Counted from the first letter of the stretch, positions 1 to 10,130 are shown. The stretch is 64,000 nt of DNA from Pannonibacter sp. XCT-53 (GCF_009915765.1 NZ_JAABLQ010000001.1:806001-870000), one strand, 5' to 3'. Translations and numbers: made by a program. The notes: a model not told the origin generated them from the letters alone.

Positions 1-2
1 CG

Positions 3-1088
<1,086 letters not shown>

Positions 1089-1112
1089 GCGGACTGCGCA
1101 AGACATCAGCAG

Positions 1113-1132
1113 CCCGGCCGGAAACGGCCGGG
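1113..1132 (+). other. GAAA-capped hairpin just after clpA
   Basis: A perfect 8-bp GC stem (cccggccg / cggccggg) closed by a GAAA tetraloop begins 24 nt after the clpA stop. No T tract follows, so it is more likely a 3'-end stabilising hairpin than a complete terminator. The same core (cccggc/gccggg) recurs in the true terminator about 200 bp downstream, on the far side of a palindromic repeat element. Confidence 0.5.
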
Positions 1133-1158
1133 TTCAGACTGATGACAAACCCTCTCTC

Positions 1159-1286
1159 GTCATCCCGGACGCAGCGAAGCGGAGATCCGGGACCGGAGAG
1201 CTCAGGTCCTTCCGGGGTTAACGCATTGAAATTTTGAGGCTTCGACTCTCCGTTCCCGGCCCGGCGCTTCGCCTGGCCGGGATGAC
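1159..1286. repeat. Palindromic intergenic repeat, family A, copy 1
   Basis: The element is about 128 bp and imperfectly palindromic. It starts gtcatcccgg and ends ccgggatgac, and its inner arms contain cggagag and ctctccg. Similar elements lie at 4929-5054 and around 33124-33240. It sits between clpA and its terminator. It holds no credible reading frame. Confidence 0.75.
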
Positions 1287-1317
1287 TTCGGTGCGATCGA
1301 GGTTGGTCATCAGGTTC

Positions 1318-1342
1318 AACCCGGCCGACAGCCGGGTTTTTT
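1318..1342 (+). terminator. Intrinsic terminator downstream of clpA
   Basis: The stem aacccggc/gccgggtt encloses a 5-nt loop and runs into six T residues. It is 230 nt beyond the clpA stop, separated from it by the palindromic repeat. It is the only good terminator before the azlC-like gene. Confidence 0.75.
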
Positions 1343-1375
1343 GTTGCGTAAAGCGTAGGGGTCAAACACCGCGCT

Positions 1376-1473
1376 GTCCCGGCCTTGAGCCGGGACCGAC
1401 GTCCAATCCTGTCTGCGCCATCAGTGATCCGGCAGCCTTGCCAGCGTGACAGGCCCCGGCACAAGGCCGGGAC
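1376..1473. repeat. Second palindromic repeat between clpA and azlC
   Basis: The left arm gtcccggccttgagccggga is matched by a near-inverted copy around 1454-1473 (ccccggcacaaggccgggac). The roughly 55 bp between them contain nothing recognisable. It belongs to a different sequence family from the element at 1159-1286. Together these elements and the terminator fill the 565 bp between clpA and azlC. Confidence 0.65.
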
Positions 1474-1653
1474 GGCGGAGGAAAACGCGTCGCTCGCCCT
1501 TTCCCCCAGACGCGGACCTGCTGGCCCCTCCTGACGGGTGGCAGGGGCAGGGGGGCAATGCTAGGCTCGGGGTCCCTGTCGGGATTGCGTCCGGCGTGCG
1601 GCCTCCCTGTCGCGCCGGTCGTCGAGCCTCACGTCTCTCAGTCGCACGGCCCC

Positions 1654-2427
1654 ATGACCTTGCCTGCCTCTCCGTCCGAGCCGGCCATGCCCTCTGCCCC
1701 CGAAGCGGGCGCCCGTCTCTGGGCGCTGCGGGGGGCGCGGGCGGCCGTGTCGATCCCGGGCCTCATTCTGGTTGCGGCCTTCATCGGCTATGCCGGACTT
1801 GCGCGCGAGAGCGGACTGACGCTCGCCGAGACGCTGATGATGTCCGCGCTGGTCTGGGCGCTGCCCTCCATCGTCGTCCTGACCGGAGCCATGGCCGGCG
1901 GCGTCGGGCTGGTTCCGGCTGCAATCGCCGTGGCGCTGGCTTCGGTGCGGCTGATGCCCATGACCATGGCGCTCGTGCCCATCCTGCGGGTCGAGGGCCG
2001 CACGAAGCGCTGGCACCTGCTGTTTGCCGCGCATTTCGTGGCGATCACGGCCTGGGTCTTTGCCATGCGCACCCTGCCGGACCTGCCGAGGCCGGCGCGC
2101 TTGCCCTTCTTCCTCGGCTTTGCCTGCACGTTGACCGGATCGGTCACCATCATCACCGGCCTGTCCTACCTGCTGGTGGATGACATGCCGCCGATGGTCG
2201 CCGGCGCGCTGTTCCTGCTGACGCCGGTCTATTTCCTCTGTTCGCTGTGGACGGCGGCGCGGCTGTCGGTGGACAAGGTGGCGATGCTCGTCGGCCTCGG
2301 GCTCGGGCCGGTCTTTGCCCTGGTCGCGCCGGGGGCGGATCTCCTGCTCACCGGCCTCGTCGGCGGGTGCCTGGCCTATGGCGGCACGCGGTTGGCCCGG
2401 CATCTCGGCTGGGGGCGTGACACATGA
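1654..2427 (+). CDS. azlC: AzlC family permease (branched-chain amino acid exporter, large subunit)
   Basis: This is an inner-membrane protein of about 257 residues with seven or so hydrophobic segments, of the AzlC/YgaZ type. It pairs with the small AzlD/YgaH subunit to export branched-chain or related amino acids. The AzlC-like features are the first segment SIPGLILVAAFIGYAGLARE and the later stretch ALASVRLMPMTMALVPIL. The next gene overlaps it by 4 nt and encodes the partner, which supports the assignment. The frame stays open upstream to 1558, but those residues look non-coding. ATG 1654 and ATG 1687 are both possible starts and neither has a clear Shine-Dalgarno sequence. The substrate cannot be read from the sequence. 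Confidence 0.82.
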   Translation: MTLPASPSEPAMPSAPEAGARLWALRGARAAVSIPGLILVAAFIGYAGLARESGLTLAETLMMSALVWALPSIVVLTGAMAGGVGLVPAAIAVALASVRLMPMTMALVPILRVEGRTKRWHLLFAAHFVAITAWVFAMRTLPDLPRPARLPFFLGFACTLTGSVTIITGLSYLLVDDMPPMVAGALFLLTPVYFLCSLWTAARLSVDKVAMLVGLGLGPVFALVAPGADLLLTGLVGGCLAYGGTRLARHLGWGRDT

Positions 2428-2789
2428 CGGCCGAAACCATGAGCGCCGCAGCGATCGCCGGTTTCTGGCCTTATGTGATGATCGTCGTTGCCGGCTGGCT
2501 GGCGACTGACATCTGGCGCTGGCTGGGGGTCCTTGCCGCTGGCCGCCTGCGCGAGGACAGCGAGCTCCTGGTCTTCGTGCGCGCCATTGCCACCGCGCTG
2601 GTGGCCGGCGTGATTGCCAGGCTGATCCTGTTTCCCACCGGTGCGCTGGAGGCAACACCCATGGCCTTGCGGGTGGCTGCGGCGGCGGCCGGATTTGCCG
2701 CCTTCCTGCTCTTGCGCCAGCAGGTCATCCTCGGCGTGCTGGCGGCCGAGGTCGTGCTGATCGGCGGCTGGCTCCTGCTTGGCGCCTGA
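2424..2789 (+). CDS. azlD: AzlD domain protein (small subunit of amino acid exporter)
   Basis: A 121-residue, strongly hydrophobic protein with about four membrane segments, typical of AzlD/YgaH. It begins within the azlC stop codon (ATGA overlap), so translation of the two subunits is probably coupled. The conserved AzlD-like region is the stretch around RAIATALVAGVIARLILFP. It should form a heteromeric exporter with the preceding gene. No regulator gene lies beside the pair. Confidence 0.85.
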   Translation: MTAETMSAAAIAGFWPYVMIVVAGWLATDIWRWLGVLAAGRLREDSELLVFVRAIATALVAGVIARLILFPTGALEATPMALRVAAAAAGFAAFLLLRQQVILGVLAAEVVLIGGWLLLGA

Positions 2790-2800
2790 ACCTCAGCCAG

Positions 2801-2830
2801 AGCCTGGGCCTGAACCTGAGCCTGGGCCTG
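2801..2830. repeat. Short tandem repeat in the azlD-HIT gap
   Basis: The 12-nt unit agcctgggcctg occurs at 2801 and 2819, separated by the related aacctg, giving a hexamer-based repeat. It lies between the convergent azlD and HIT genes. Confidence 0.6.
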
Positions 2831-2856
2831 CCCCGGTCGTCCGTTTCGTCAGCCTG

Positions 2857-3285
2857 TCAGGCCAGCGCCGCGCGGATCCTGTCCGCATGGGCCGCCAGCA
2901 CCGCCTGATCGGCCATCTCGCCGGTATGCGGCTTCAGCGGCACGCCGTCGAAGCGCGGGATCACATGCACATGGGTGTGGAACACCACCTGGCCGCCGGC
3001 GGCCTCGGAGAACTGCTGGATCGTCGTGCCGTCCGCATCGAACGCCCTGACCAGCGCCCGCGCCATCTTCTGCACCGTTGCCATCACGGCAAAGAGGTCC
3101 GTCTCCGCGATGTCGAGGATGTTGCGCGAGGGGGCCTTCGGGATGACCAGCACGTGGCCGTCGCCGCGCGGCATGATGTCCATGATCACCAGCGTCTCGG
3201 CGTCCTCGTGGACCTTGTGGGCCGGCAGTTCGCCGCGCAGGATCTTGGCGAAGACATTGGTCGGGTCGTAGGCGGGGGTGCTCAT
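2857..3285 (-). CDS. HIT family protein (histidine triad nucleotide hydrolase)
   Basis: A 142-residue cytosolic protein of the HIT superfamily, probably hydrolysing purine nucleoside phosphoramidates or dinucleoside polyphosphates. The defining triad is visible as HTHVHVIPR near the C-terminus (His103, His105, His107), and the N-terminal FAKILRGELPAHKVHED is typical of HINT proteins. I chose the ATG at 3285; the frame runs on to 3426 without HIT similarity. It is the last gene of a minus-strand block with the COG3146 protein, GDPD and RidA, though gaps of 166-312 bp separate some of them. Confidence 0.92.
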   Translation of the reverse strand: MSTPAYDPTNVFAKILRGELPAHKVHEDAETLVIMDIMPRGDGHVLVIPKAPSRNILDIAETDLFAVMATVQKMARALVRAFDADGTTIQQFSEAAGGQVVFHTHVHVIPRFDGVPLKPHTGEMADQAVLAAHADRIRAALA

Positions 3286-3451
3286 CGGGCGCTTCCTGTC
3301 AAAAGGGTCGATCGCTGGTGCCGGCACCCTAACGGGTCGGTCGTGCGGGAGGCAAGGGGGGGCGGCGTGGCGGCGCGGGTCTGGCCCGGAGCAAATCCGT
3401 GAATCGGGCGAATCACTTGCCGGCATCCGTTGAGACGCCGCTCAAGGTGCT

Positions 3452-4789
3452 TCATCCTTTCTTGAAAGGCGCATGCGCCGCCAGGATCTCCGCGTCCATC
3501 GCCACCGCCTGCCGCTCCCGTTCGAGGTAATCGGCAACAGCTTGGCGCAGTCCCGGGTGGGCGATCCAGTGCGCCGAGCGGGTCAGCGTCGGCAGGTAGC
3601 CGCGCGCCAGCTTGTGTTCACCCTGGGCGCCGGCCTCGACCACCTTCAGGCCCCGGTCGATGGCGAAGTCGATGGCCTGATAGTAGCAGACCTCGAAATG
3701 CAGGCAGGGATGATGCTCGATGCAGCCCCAGTTGCGGCCATAGAGCGTGTCCGAGCCGATGAAGTTGATCGCTCCGGCGATGTAGCGCCCGTTCCGCCTG
3801 GCCATCACCAGCAGGATCTGGTTGGCCATCCGCTCGCCGATCAGCGAGAAGAAGCCCCGGTTGAGGTAGGGCCGGCCCCACTTGCGCGCGCCGGTGTCCA
3901 TGTAGAAGGCGAAGAAGGCATCCCAGTGCGCCTCGGTGATGTCGCTTCCGGTCAGCCACTCGATGGAGATGCCGTTCTCCAGCGCCTCGCGCCGCTCCTT
4001 GCGGATCGTCTTGCGCTTGCGCGAGGCGAGATCCTCCAGAAAGGCCTCGAAGCTGGCATAGTCCCGGTTGAGCCAGTGGAACTGCTGGTCCGTGCGCTGC
4101 AGGTAGCCCTCGGTTCCCAGCAGGGTCCATTCCGGCTCGGTCAGGAACGTGGCATGGACAGAAGAGGCGCCCGACAGCCGGCACACCTCCACCAGGCCTT
4201 CGGCCAGTGCCGCCGTCAGGCTGTCGCGATCCTGCAGCGGCGAGGTCAGAAATCTGCGGCCGGTCGCCGGCGTGAAGGGCACCGACACCTGAAGCTTCGG
4301 GTAATAGCTGCCGCCGGCGCGGTGAAAGGCCTCGGCCCAGCCATGGTCGAAGACATATTCGCCCTGCGAATGGGTCTTCAGATAGGCCGGCACCGCCCCG
4401 AGGGCCGTGCCGTTCCCGTCTTCCAGCACCAGATGACGCGGGATCCAGCCGCTGCGGCCGCCAACACAGCCCGACGCCTCCAGCGCCTCCAGGAAGGCAT
4501 GCGACAGGAACGGATTGTAGGGAACCGGGTCGCCGCCAGCGTCAGGGCTCCGCGGGGCGAGGCGGCCATCGTCGGCCCGGACGAAGGACGGGTTTGCCAG
4601 CCCGTCCCAGACCGGGGCGGCGATGTCGCGGAGGCCTTCGAGAATCCGCAGCCGGGCCTCGGTCACGGATGCGCCAACTCCCGCGCGGCCAGATCCCGCG
4701 CTGCCAGATCCCGAGCTGCCAGCTCCGGTGGCGTCCGGGTCAGCGACTGCGTCATCGCAACCGTCGTCCGGGGGCGGTGTGGCGCTCAT
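3452..4789 (-). CDS. GNAT-like protein of the COG3146/DUF482 family
   Basis: About 445 residues. It matches the alphaproteobacterial DUF482 (COG3146) family, which has an acyl-CoA N-acyltransferase (GNAT/FemAB-like) fold. Recognisable family segments are NPFLSHAFLEALEASG, RKRKTIRKERRE, a GRNWGC motif and HFEVCYYQAIDFAI. The enzymatic role is unknown; the family was once labelled peptidoglycan-related without strong proof. The first 40 residues are a Gly/Ser/Ala-rich low-complexity stretch (residues GAGSSGSGSAGSGRAG) that is poorly conserved, so the start at 4789 is uncertain. In relatives this gene often neighbours HIT, GDPD and RidA genes, as here. Confidence 0.82.
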   Translation of the reverse strand: MSATPPPDDGCDDAVADPDATGAGSSGSGSAGSGRAGVGASVTEARLRILEGLRDIAAPVWDGLANPSFVRADDGRLAPRSPDAGGDPVPYNPFLSHAFLEALEASGCVGGRSGWIPRHLVLEDGNGTALGAVPAYLKTHSQGEYVFDHGWAEAFHRAGGSYYPKLQVSVPFTPATGRRFLTSPLQDRDSLTAALAEGLVEVCRLSGASSVHATFLTEPEWTLLGTEGYLQRTDQQFHWLNRDYASFEAFLEDLASRKRKTIRKERREALENGISIEWLTGSDITEAHWDAFFAFYMDTGARKWGRPYLNRGFFSLIGERMANQILLVMARRNGRYIAGAINFIGSDTLYGRNWGCIEHHPCLHFEVCYYQAIDFAIDRGLKVVEAGAQGEHKLARGYLPTLTRSAHWIAHPGLRQAVADYLERERQAVAMDAEILAAHAPFKKG

Positions 4790-4928
4790 GAGGATCGGAC
4801 CCTTTGAATGGCCGGGCGGGAAAGCCACGGCTCGGCGGCAGGAGGACAGTTCCTGCGAGAAGGTAGATCACTGCCCTGCCGCCGCAAGGGGGAGACCTGG
4901 ACCCTCGGCAGACATCCGTCTCGCCGCC

Positions 4929-5054
4929 GTCATTCCGGCCCAGCGAAGCGCCGGGCCGGGACCGGAGAGCCGAAGCAGAGCGCTACCAGACTGCAAAACC
5001 TCGAGGTCCTGGCTCTCCGGTCCCGGGTCTTCGCTGTGCTGCGCCCGGCATGAC
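4929..5054. repeat. Palindromic intergenic repeat, family A, copy 2
   Basis: The element is 126 bp, starting gtcattccgg and ending cccggcatgac, with internal arms gaccggagagcc / ggctctccggtc. Its length, ends and internal cggagag/ctctccg motifs match the copy at 1159-1286. It fills most of the 312 bp gap between the COG3146 gene and the GDPD gene. I see nothing else in that gap. Confidence 0.75.
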
Positions 5055-5101
5055 GATGGAGAGGCGATACGGAACGGACAGGCCTGTCACGGCCTGTCGC
5101 C

Positions 5102-5863
5102 TCAGACCTGGTCCGCCTCGAAGCCCTCGAAGATGATCTGGTCGGCATGGGCCAGCGCGCGGGCCTTGTCGGCCGGGTTGCGCAGCGTCCAGGTCATGAT
5201 CGGCAGGCCGAAGACCTTGCGCAAGAGGCTCGGGCCAGCCATCGGCAGGTCCTTGTAGTGGTAGGAGATGAAATGCGGCCGGGTGCGCGGAAAATGCAGC
5301 AGGTGGCGCATGATGAAGCGGTCCATGCGCGTCAGCTTGCGGTACTCGCCCTCGTTCGGCGTCCGGTCGGCCACGATGCCGCGCGGGATCTCGGGCGCAT
5401 AGGCGCGCATCACCGACAGCATGTCGGGATCGAAGGACTTGAGCACCAGCGGCCCCTTGTAGCCGCGCACGATGTCGCAGATGCGGCGCACGAAGGCGGC
5501 CTGGGCGTCGGGCTGATGCAGCGACTTCACCTCGACCACCAGCGTGACACGGCCGGCAACCTGCTCCAGCAGCTCCTCGAACAGCCACAGCCGGTCGGTG
5601 CCGGACTTCATGCGGATGCCGACGAGCTGGTCGGCGGTGCGGGCGATCACCGGCCCGGTGCCCTCGGCGAGGCGGTCCAGATCGTCGTCATGGAAGACGA
5701 TGGCCTTGCCGTCGGCGGTCTCCTGCAGGTCCACCTCGATGGCGTAGTTGCGGGCAAGGGCCTCGGCCACGGCGGTCGGGCTGTTTTCCATGATGCCGGC
5801 CGAGGCGGTGTGGAAGCCGCGGTGGGCGATCGGGCGGGCGACGATCCAGGAATGGTCGGTCAT
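5102..5863 (-). CDS. Glycerophosphodiester phosphodiesterase family protein
   Basis: A 253-residue enzyme of the GDPD family, predicted to split glycerophosphodiesters into glycerol 3-phosphate and an alcohol. The hallmarks are PIAHRGFH near the N-terminus, the metal-binding pair in AIEVDLQETADG, and the catalytic region VFHDDDLDRL. No signal peptide is evident, so it is probably cytoplasmic. The start at 5863 gives the normal N-terminus for this short form. It lies 90 bp downstream of the RidA gene on the same strand and is probably cotranscribed with it. Confidence 0.92.
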   Translation of the reverse strand: MTDHSWIVARPIAHRGFHTASAGIMENSPTAVAEALARNYAIEVDLQETADGKAIVFHDDDLDRLAEGTGPVIARTADQLVGIRMKSGTDRLWLFEELLEQVAGRVTLVVEVKSLHQPDAQAAFVRRICDIVRGYKGPLVLKSFDPDMLSVMRAYAPEIPRGIVADRTPNEGEYRKLTRMDRFIMRHLLHFPRTRPHFISYHYKDLPMAGPSLLRKVFGLPIMTWTLRNPADKARALAHADQIIFEGFEADQV

Positions 5864-5953
5864 GACGGGGATCCGGTGGCGCGGGACAGGGGCTTGCGAG
5901 GGAGGACGGGGGACAGCGGCCGGGGCCGCTGTCCGGATGCGGATGCGCCGGTC

Positions 5954-6418
5954 TCAGGCGACTTCGATGACGGCTTCGATCTCGACGGCCACGCCGAAGG
6001 GCAGCGAGGCGACGGAGACGGCCGACCGGGCGTGGCGGCCCTTGTCACCGAACACGTCGACCAGGAAGTCGGAGCAGCCGTTGATCACCTTCGGCTGGTC
6101 GGTGAAGTCCGGGGTGGAGTTGACCATGCCGACGAGCTTGACGATGCGCACGACCTTTTCCAGGTCACCGATGGCGGCCTTGGTCTGGGCGATGATGTTG
6201 ATGCCGCACAGACGGGCGCAGGCGCGGCCTTCCTCGATGCCGAACTCCTGGCCGACCTTGCCGACGAACTCGATGCCGTTCGGACCGATCGGGATCTGGC
6301 CGGAGACGAACAGCAGGTTGCCGGTGCGCACCACGGGCACGTAGTTGGCCTGCGGGGCGGCCGGGGTCGGCAGGGTCACGCCGAGGGAGGCGAGGCGCGC
6401 TTCAATCGTGTCAGACAT
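5954..6418 (-). CDS. RidA family protein (YjgF/YER057c/UK114)
   Basis: A 154-residue member of the Rid family. RidA itself hydrolyses reactive enamine/imine intermediates, but the longer form seen here belongs to a subfamily whose substrate is less clear. Family features are GNLLFVSGQIP near residue 35, and RHARSAVSVASLPFGVAVEIE, in which Arg131 corresponds to the substrate-binding arginine of RidA. It is the first gene of the minus-strand GDPD/COG3146/HIT block and is divergent from eipB, with about 260 bp between them for promoters. Confidence 0.9.
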   Translation of the reverse strand: MSDTIEARLASLGVTLPTPAAPQANYVPVVRTGNLLFVSGQIPIGPNGIEFVGKVGQEFGIEEGRACARLCGINIIAQTKAAIGDLEKVVRIVKLVGMVNSTPDFTDQPKVINGCSDFLVDVFGDKGRHARSAVSVASLPFGVAVEIEAVIEVA

Positions 6419-6679
6419 GTTCGGTCATCCTGTGAAAAAAGACGGAAACCAGGGGCGGAAACCGTGGCCTTGATGCCCGGAATCCCTTGTGCGGGCAAGG
6501 GCAAAACGCCGCGCCCGGCGCGGCTCCACCGCTGCGTCCGCCCGCCTCTGCCGGGTTGCCGCAGCGGATGCTTCGCCGGCTGGGGTTAATGCCATCGGAC
6601 TTGCCACGCGCGGCCGGGAATGTGCTAGGGAAGAGGGAAGAGGTGGCCGCGTAGCTGGCCTGATCACGGGAGCCTGTCC

Positions 6680-7540
6680 ATGTCCGCATTCGCAGCCGCC
6701 GTTCGCGCGCTGTCCCTTGCCGCAGCCGTCTGCGCAAGCTCCCTCGGAATGGGCGTCGCTCCGGCGCAGTCGGCCGGCAGCCTGCCGCTCGTGCCCCATC
6801 GCGCGGTCTATGACATGAAGCTCGGCGACGCCGCCGAGGGCACCGGCATCGCCGCGCTCACCGGCCGCATGGTCTACGAGTTTTCCGGCAATTCCTGCGA
6901 CGGCTACAGCGTCACCTTCCGCTTTGTCAGCCGCTTCGAGGACGAGGGCGGGCTGTCGCAGGTGACGGACCTGCGCACGTCCTCGTTCGAGGAGCCCCAG
7001 TCGGGCCGCTACCAGTTCCTCACCCAGACCTATGTCGACCAGGCCCTGAGCGAGGAAACCCGCGGCACCGCCACGGCCACCCGCGACCGCCTGCGGATCG
7101 CTCTGGCCGTGCCGGAGGAAAAGAAGCTCGACATCAACGGGCAGGTCTATTTTCCGATCTCGCATCTCAAGGCGATGATCGAGGCGGCGAAGCGGGGTGA
7201 GTCCTTCTTCGAGGCGGAGGTCTTCGACGGGGCCGAGACCGGGGACAAGGTCTATGCCACGGGGGCCGTGATCGGGGCCCGCCAGGAGGGCGCGGACGCG
7301 GCCGGCGAGGACGATGCGGCTGCGGTCGGCAAGATCGGCGCCGGAGCCCGCTGGCCAGTCACCATTTCCTATTTCGACCCGACCCTCGACCAGGGCGGCG
7401 AGGCGACCCCGGTCTACCAGATCAGCTTCCTGCTCTATGAGAACGGCGTCACCCGCCGCCTCGTGCTCGACTACGGCGACTTCAAGATCGAGGGCCAGCT
7501 CAAGGATCTGGTCGTCTATCCGCTGACCGACTGCCAATAA
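6680..7540 (+). CDS. eipB: Cell envelope integrity protein EipB (DUF1849)
   Basis: A 286-residue protein with an N-terminal signal peptide (about residues 1-32, hydrophobic core LSLAAAVCASSLGMGVA). It is therefore periplasmic. The sequence HRAVYDMKLG near the mature N-terminus, NSCDGY and the C-terminal TDCQ fit the alphaproteobacterial DUF1849 family. Its Brucella member EipB adopts a beta-spiral fold closed by a disulfide and is needed for envelope integrity. The two mature-region cysteines here, Cys73 and Cys285, match that disulfide arrangement. It is monocistronic on the plus strand, divergent from ridA. Identification rests on memory of the family. Confidence 0.78.
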   Translation: MSAFAAAVRALSLAAAVCASSLGMGVAPAQSAGSLPLVPHRAVYDMKLGDAAEGTGIAALTGRMVYEFSGNSCDGYSVTFRFVSRFEDEGGLSQVTDLRTSSFEEPQSGRYQFLTQTYVDQALSEETRGTATATRDRLRIALAVPEEKKLDINGQVYFPISHLKAMIEAAKRGESFFEAEVFDGAETGDKVYATGAVIGARQEGADAAGEDDAAAVGKIGAGARWPVTISYFDPTLDQGGEATPVYQISFLLYENGVTRRLVLDYGDFKIEGQLKDLVVYPLTDCQ

Positions 7541-7542
7541 CG

Positions 7543-7697
7543 GCGCATCTGCAACAGCGCATCTGCAACAGGGGCCCTGCTGGCCGGCCCCTGCTGACAT
7601 GCTCCTGCTGACCGGCCCCTGCTGACCGGCCCAGGCCGACCCGCGTCTGCCAACCCGCGTCTGCCAACCCGCATCTGCCCGCCGCCAACCGGCACCC
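7543..7697. repeat. Minisatellite cluster between eipB and dinB
   Basis: Three short tandem repeats run in series: gcgcatctgcaaca twice from about 7543, then ctgctgaccggcccc-type units from about 7590 to 7640, then cgtctgccaaccc-type units to about 7697. The repeats fill the whole gap between these convergent genes. Confidence 0.65.
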
Positions 7698-7705
7698 TGC
7701 CGCCG

Positions 7706-9028
7706 TCAGCTGCGGCTCCGGTCCTGCCGGGCGGCATGCACAAGCCCGGTCTCGACGGCTGCCTTGCCGAATTTCTCCCGCACCCGGTCCATCGCCTCTT
7801 CCGCCCTGGCGCGCCGGCCGGAGCCCTCGTCGATCAGGTCGGCCGGGTCGGCCTGGGTGCCGGCCACCAGGTCGCCGACGCCGATGCCGATGAGGCGGAA
7901 CGCCTCGCCCCATGCGGCGTCCGCCAGCAGGTCGTCGCCGGCGCGGAAGATCCGGTCGGCGAGCTGCGTCGGGTCTGCAAGCTGGCGCGAGCGGGTGATC
8001 AGGCGGAACTGGGCGGTCTTCAGCTTCAGCGTCACGCTGCGCCCGGCGAGGTCCGCGGCCTTCAGCCGGGCCGAGACCTTTTCCGACAGGTCGCGCAGCA
8101 CCGGACGCAGGTCGGCGCGCTTGGACAGGTCCGTGGAGAAGGTGGTCTCCGCGCTGACGCTCTTGGCGGGCCGGCTCGGGGTCACCTGCCGGTCGTCCTC
8201 GCCCTGGCAAAGGCGGGCGAGGCGGATGCCCATGCTGCCATAGCGCCGGATCAGGTCGGCCGGATCCATGGCCTGAAGCTGGCCGATGGTGGTGAGCCCG
8301 TCCGCCGCCAGCCGGGCCTGGAACACCTTGCCGACGCCCCAGATGACACCGACGGGCCGGGTGGCGAGAAAGCCGCGCGCCTCGGCCGGGCCGATCACGG
8401 CAAAGCCGCGGGGCTTGTCCAGCTCGGAGGCGATCTTGGCGAGGAACTTGTTGGGCGCCAGGCCGACCGACACGGTGACGCCGATGTCGCGCTCGATCTC
8501 GCGGGCAAAGCGCGCCATCACTTCGGCCGGGCTCGCCTGATGCAGCCGCTCGGTGCCCGACAGGTCGAGGAAGGCCTCGTCGATCGACAAGGGCTCCACC
8601 AGCGGCGTCAGGGCCAGCATGCGCTCCCGGATCTGGCGGCCGACGGCGGAATATTTCGCCATGTCCGGCCGGATCACCACGGCCTCGGGACAGGCCTCCA
8701 GCGCCTTGAACATCGGCATGGCCGAGCGCACGCCATGGATGCGCGCGATGTAGCAGCAGGTCGAGACGACCCCGCGCGTGCCGCCGCCGACGATCACCGG
8801 CACGTCGGCCAGCGCCGGGTTGTCGCGCTTCTCCACCGAGGCGAAGAAGGCGTCGCAGTCCACATGGGCGATGGTCAGCCGGTCGAGGTCCGGATGGGTC
8901 ACCAGGCGCGGACTGCCGCAGGCCGGGCAGCGCCCGCGCGGCGGCGCAACGCGGCGGCCGCAGTCGCGGCAGAGGCTGCGCGCGCTGCCGGCAGCAGGGC
9001 TCGCCGTTGTCGGTCCGGCATCGGTCAT
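7706..9028 (-). CDS. dinB: DNA polymerase IV (Y family) with N-terminal zinc ribbon
   Basis: A 440-residue translesion polymerase. The catalytic carboxylates are visible in AHVDCDAFF (Asp57) and [12 protein letters not shown], followed by the helix-hairpin-helix region [11 protein letters not shown] and the little-finger domain. The protein begins with a four-cysteine ribbon (Cys20, Cys23, Cys34, Cys37: LCRDCG ... CPACG) that E. coli DinB lacks but alphaproteobacterial homologues often carry. ATG 9028 is chosen because the ribbon starts 20 residues later; the frame is open further upstream to 9226 without similarity. The C-terminus, after about residue 390, lacks an obvious beta-clamp motif that I could identify. 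A HAD hydrolase gene lies 38 bp upstream on the same strand. Confidence 0.93.
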   Translation of the reverse strand: MTDAGPTTASPAAGSARSLCRDCGRRVAPPRGRCPACGSPRLVTHPDLDRLTIAHVDCDAFFASVEKRDNPALADVPVIVGGGTRGVVSTCCYIARIHGVRSAMPMFKALEACPEAVVIRPDMAKYSAVGRQIRERMLALTPLVEPLSIDEAFLDLSGTERLHQASPAEVMARFAREIERDIGVTVSVGLAPNKFLAKIASELDKPRGFAVIGPAEARGFLATRPVGVIWGVGKVFQARLAADGLTTIGQLQAMDPADLIRRYGSMGIRLARLCQGEDDRQVTPSRPAKSVSAETTFSTDLSKRADLRPVLRDLSEKVSARLKAADLAGRSVTLKLKTAQFRLITRSRQLADPTQLADRIFRAGDDLLADAAWGEAFRLIGIGVGDLVAGTQADPADLIDEGSGRRARAEEAMDRVREKFGKAAVETGLVHAARQDRSRS

Positions 9029-9065
9029 CGTCGGTGTCGTCGTGGTTTCCGGCGGCCGTCGGGGC

Positions 9066-9752
9066 TTACCGGGTCTCTTGCCTCCCGGCGAGGATAGAGA
9101 GGATGTGGCGGCTTGTCTCCTGCCAGTCTCCCGACAGCAGGCCGGCCATCGGCAGCGGCTCCACCGCCGCGCGGAACCGGTCGTCGGCAACGAAATGCAC
9201 CAGATGGGTCTCCGGCAGGCTCGCATGCACCGACTTCAGGTTCTGCGGGCTGTCGTCGATGAACACCACCGGCCGGCCCCGTCCGGCGGAGAGGGCCGCC
9301 GCGGCGCCGCCCTTCGGTCCGGCGTTGGTCACCACGGGGTAGGGCATGCCGTGCCGGGCCAGCAGGCGCTCGCGGGCCGGCTTGTTGGCACTGCCCGGCA
9401 GGTTGGTGAGGAAGATCACCTCGCCCACCTCCGCCAGCGCCCTGAGGCCGTCGGCAGCCCCCTCCACCGGGTCCTGCCGGTCGCTCACCTCGGCGAAGAA
9501 GCCGAGCAGCAGCCGGCGCACCTCGTCCTGTCCGATCGGCGTCTCGCCGTCCACCGGGCCGATGTTGCCGGTCAGCTGATAGGCGTGGCGCAGGAAGCGC
9601 AGGCCCCGGTCGGCCAGGAAGACTTCCAGGTGCCGCACCATGTGGAAGACCACCTCGTCCACGTCGCAGATGACGAGCGGGCGGCCGGAGCCCGGGGCCA
9701 GCGCCGCGATCTGGTCGAGCACCTCGCGGGCCGGAGCATGCAGGTCAGACAT
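9066..9752 (-). CDS. HAD superfamily hydrolase
   Basis: About 228 residues with HAD motifs in order: motif [11 protein letters not shown] (the nucleophile aspartate and a second aspartate two residues later), motif [10 protein letters not shown], a lysine in [11 protein letters not shown] and motif [11 protein letters not shown]. This predicts a small-molecule phosphatase in the cytosol with unknown substrate. ATG 9752 lies inside the end of the upstream DUF3572 gene (8-nt overlap), suggesting coupled translation. Downstream dinB follows after 38 bp, so DUF3572, HAD and dinB probably form one operon. Confidence 0.85.
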   Translation of the reverse strand: MSDLHAPAREVLDQIAALAPGSGRPLVICDVDEVVFHMVRHLEVFLADRGLRFLRHAYQLTGNIGPVDGETPIGQDEVRRLLLGFFAEVSDRQDPVEGAADGLRALAEVGEVIFLTNLPGSANKPARERLLARHGMPYPVVTNAGPKGGAAAALSAGRGRPVVFIDDSPQNLKSVHASLPETHLVHFVADDRFRAAVEPLPMAGLLSGDWQETSRHILSILAGRQETR

Positions 9753-10044
9753 CAAGGTGATCCTCACCGACAAGGGCAAAGCGGGCGGCGGCAATCAGCG
9801 TCGGGCGCAGGCCGGAATTCTCGCAATAGGCCAGAAGCAGGGGCTCGTCGCCCATGAGGAATTCGAGCACGCCGGCAAGAAATCCCGGCTCTGCGGCGGC
9901 ACTGCGAATCGATTCAGGTCCTATCCCGGACACCGCCAGGAAGCGGCCCACAAGTTCCGGGTCCCGCGTCAGGTGCAGCAGCACATCGGTTGCAATTTCC
10001 TCTGCCTTTTCAAAGGTAATCGTCTTCGGTCGCTGACCTGTCAT
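9745..10044 (-). CDS. DUF3572 family protein
   Basis: A 99-residue protein that matches the alphaproteobacterial DUF3572 family: an N-terminal helix [20 protein letters not shown] followed by [16 protein letters not shown]. Its function is unknown. Members are commonly found divergent from divK and beside dinB, exactly as here. It is predicted to be small, helical and cytosolic. It starts the probable DUF3572-HAD-dinB operon. Confidence 0.85.
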   Translation of the reverse strand: MTGQRPKTITFEKAEEIATDVLLHLTRDPELVGRFLAVSGIGPESIRSAAAEPGFLAGVLEFLMGDEPLLLAYCENSGLRPTLIAAARFALVGEDHLDV

Positions 10045-10108
10045 CGCATTTTTGCCTTTCCGAAACGAATCCGCGCTACCATCTTCCTAACTCAAGCGAG
10101 AGGCTTGT

Positions 10109-10130
10109 GCATGCCTGCATCCGGGCATGC
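10109..10130. promoter_or_regulatory. Inverted repeat upstream of divK
   Basis: A perfect 7-bp inverted repeat GCATGCC/GGCATGC with an 8-bp spacer lies 54 bp upstream of the divK start codon, in the divergent divK/DUF3572 promoter region. I could not place a CtrA-type TTAA-N7-TTAA box there. It could be an operator or a leader hairpin. Confidence 0.35.

Noticed and set aside
10109..10130. CtrA-binding site upstream of divK
   Set aside because: The TTAA-N7-TTAA pattern is absent; only a GCATGCC inverted repeat is seen.
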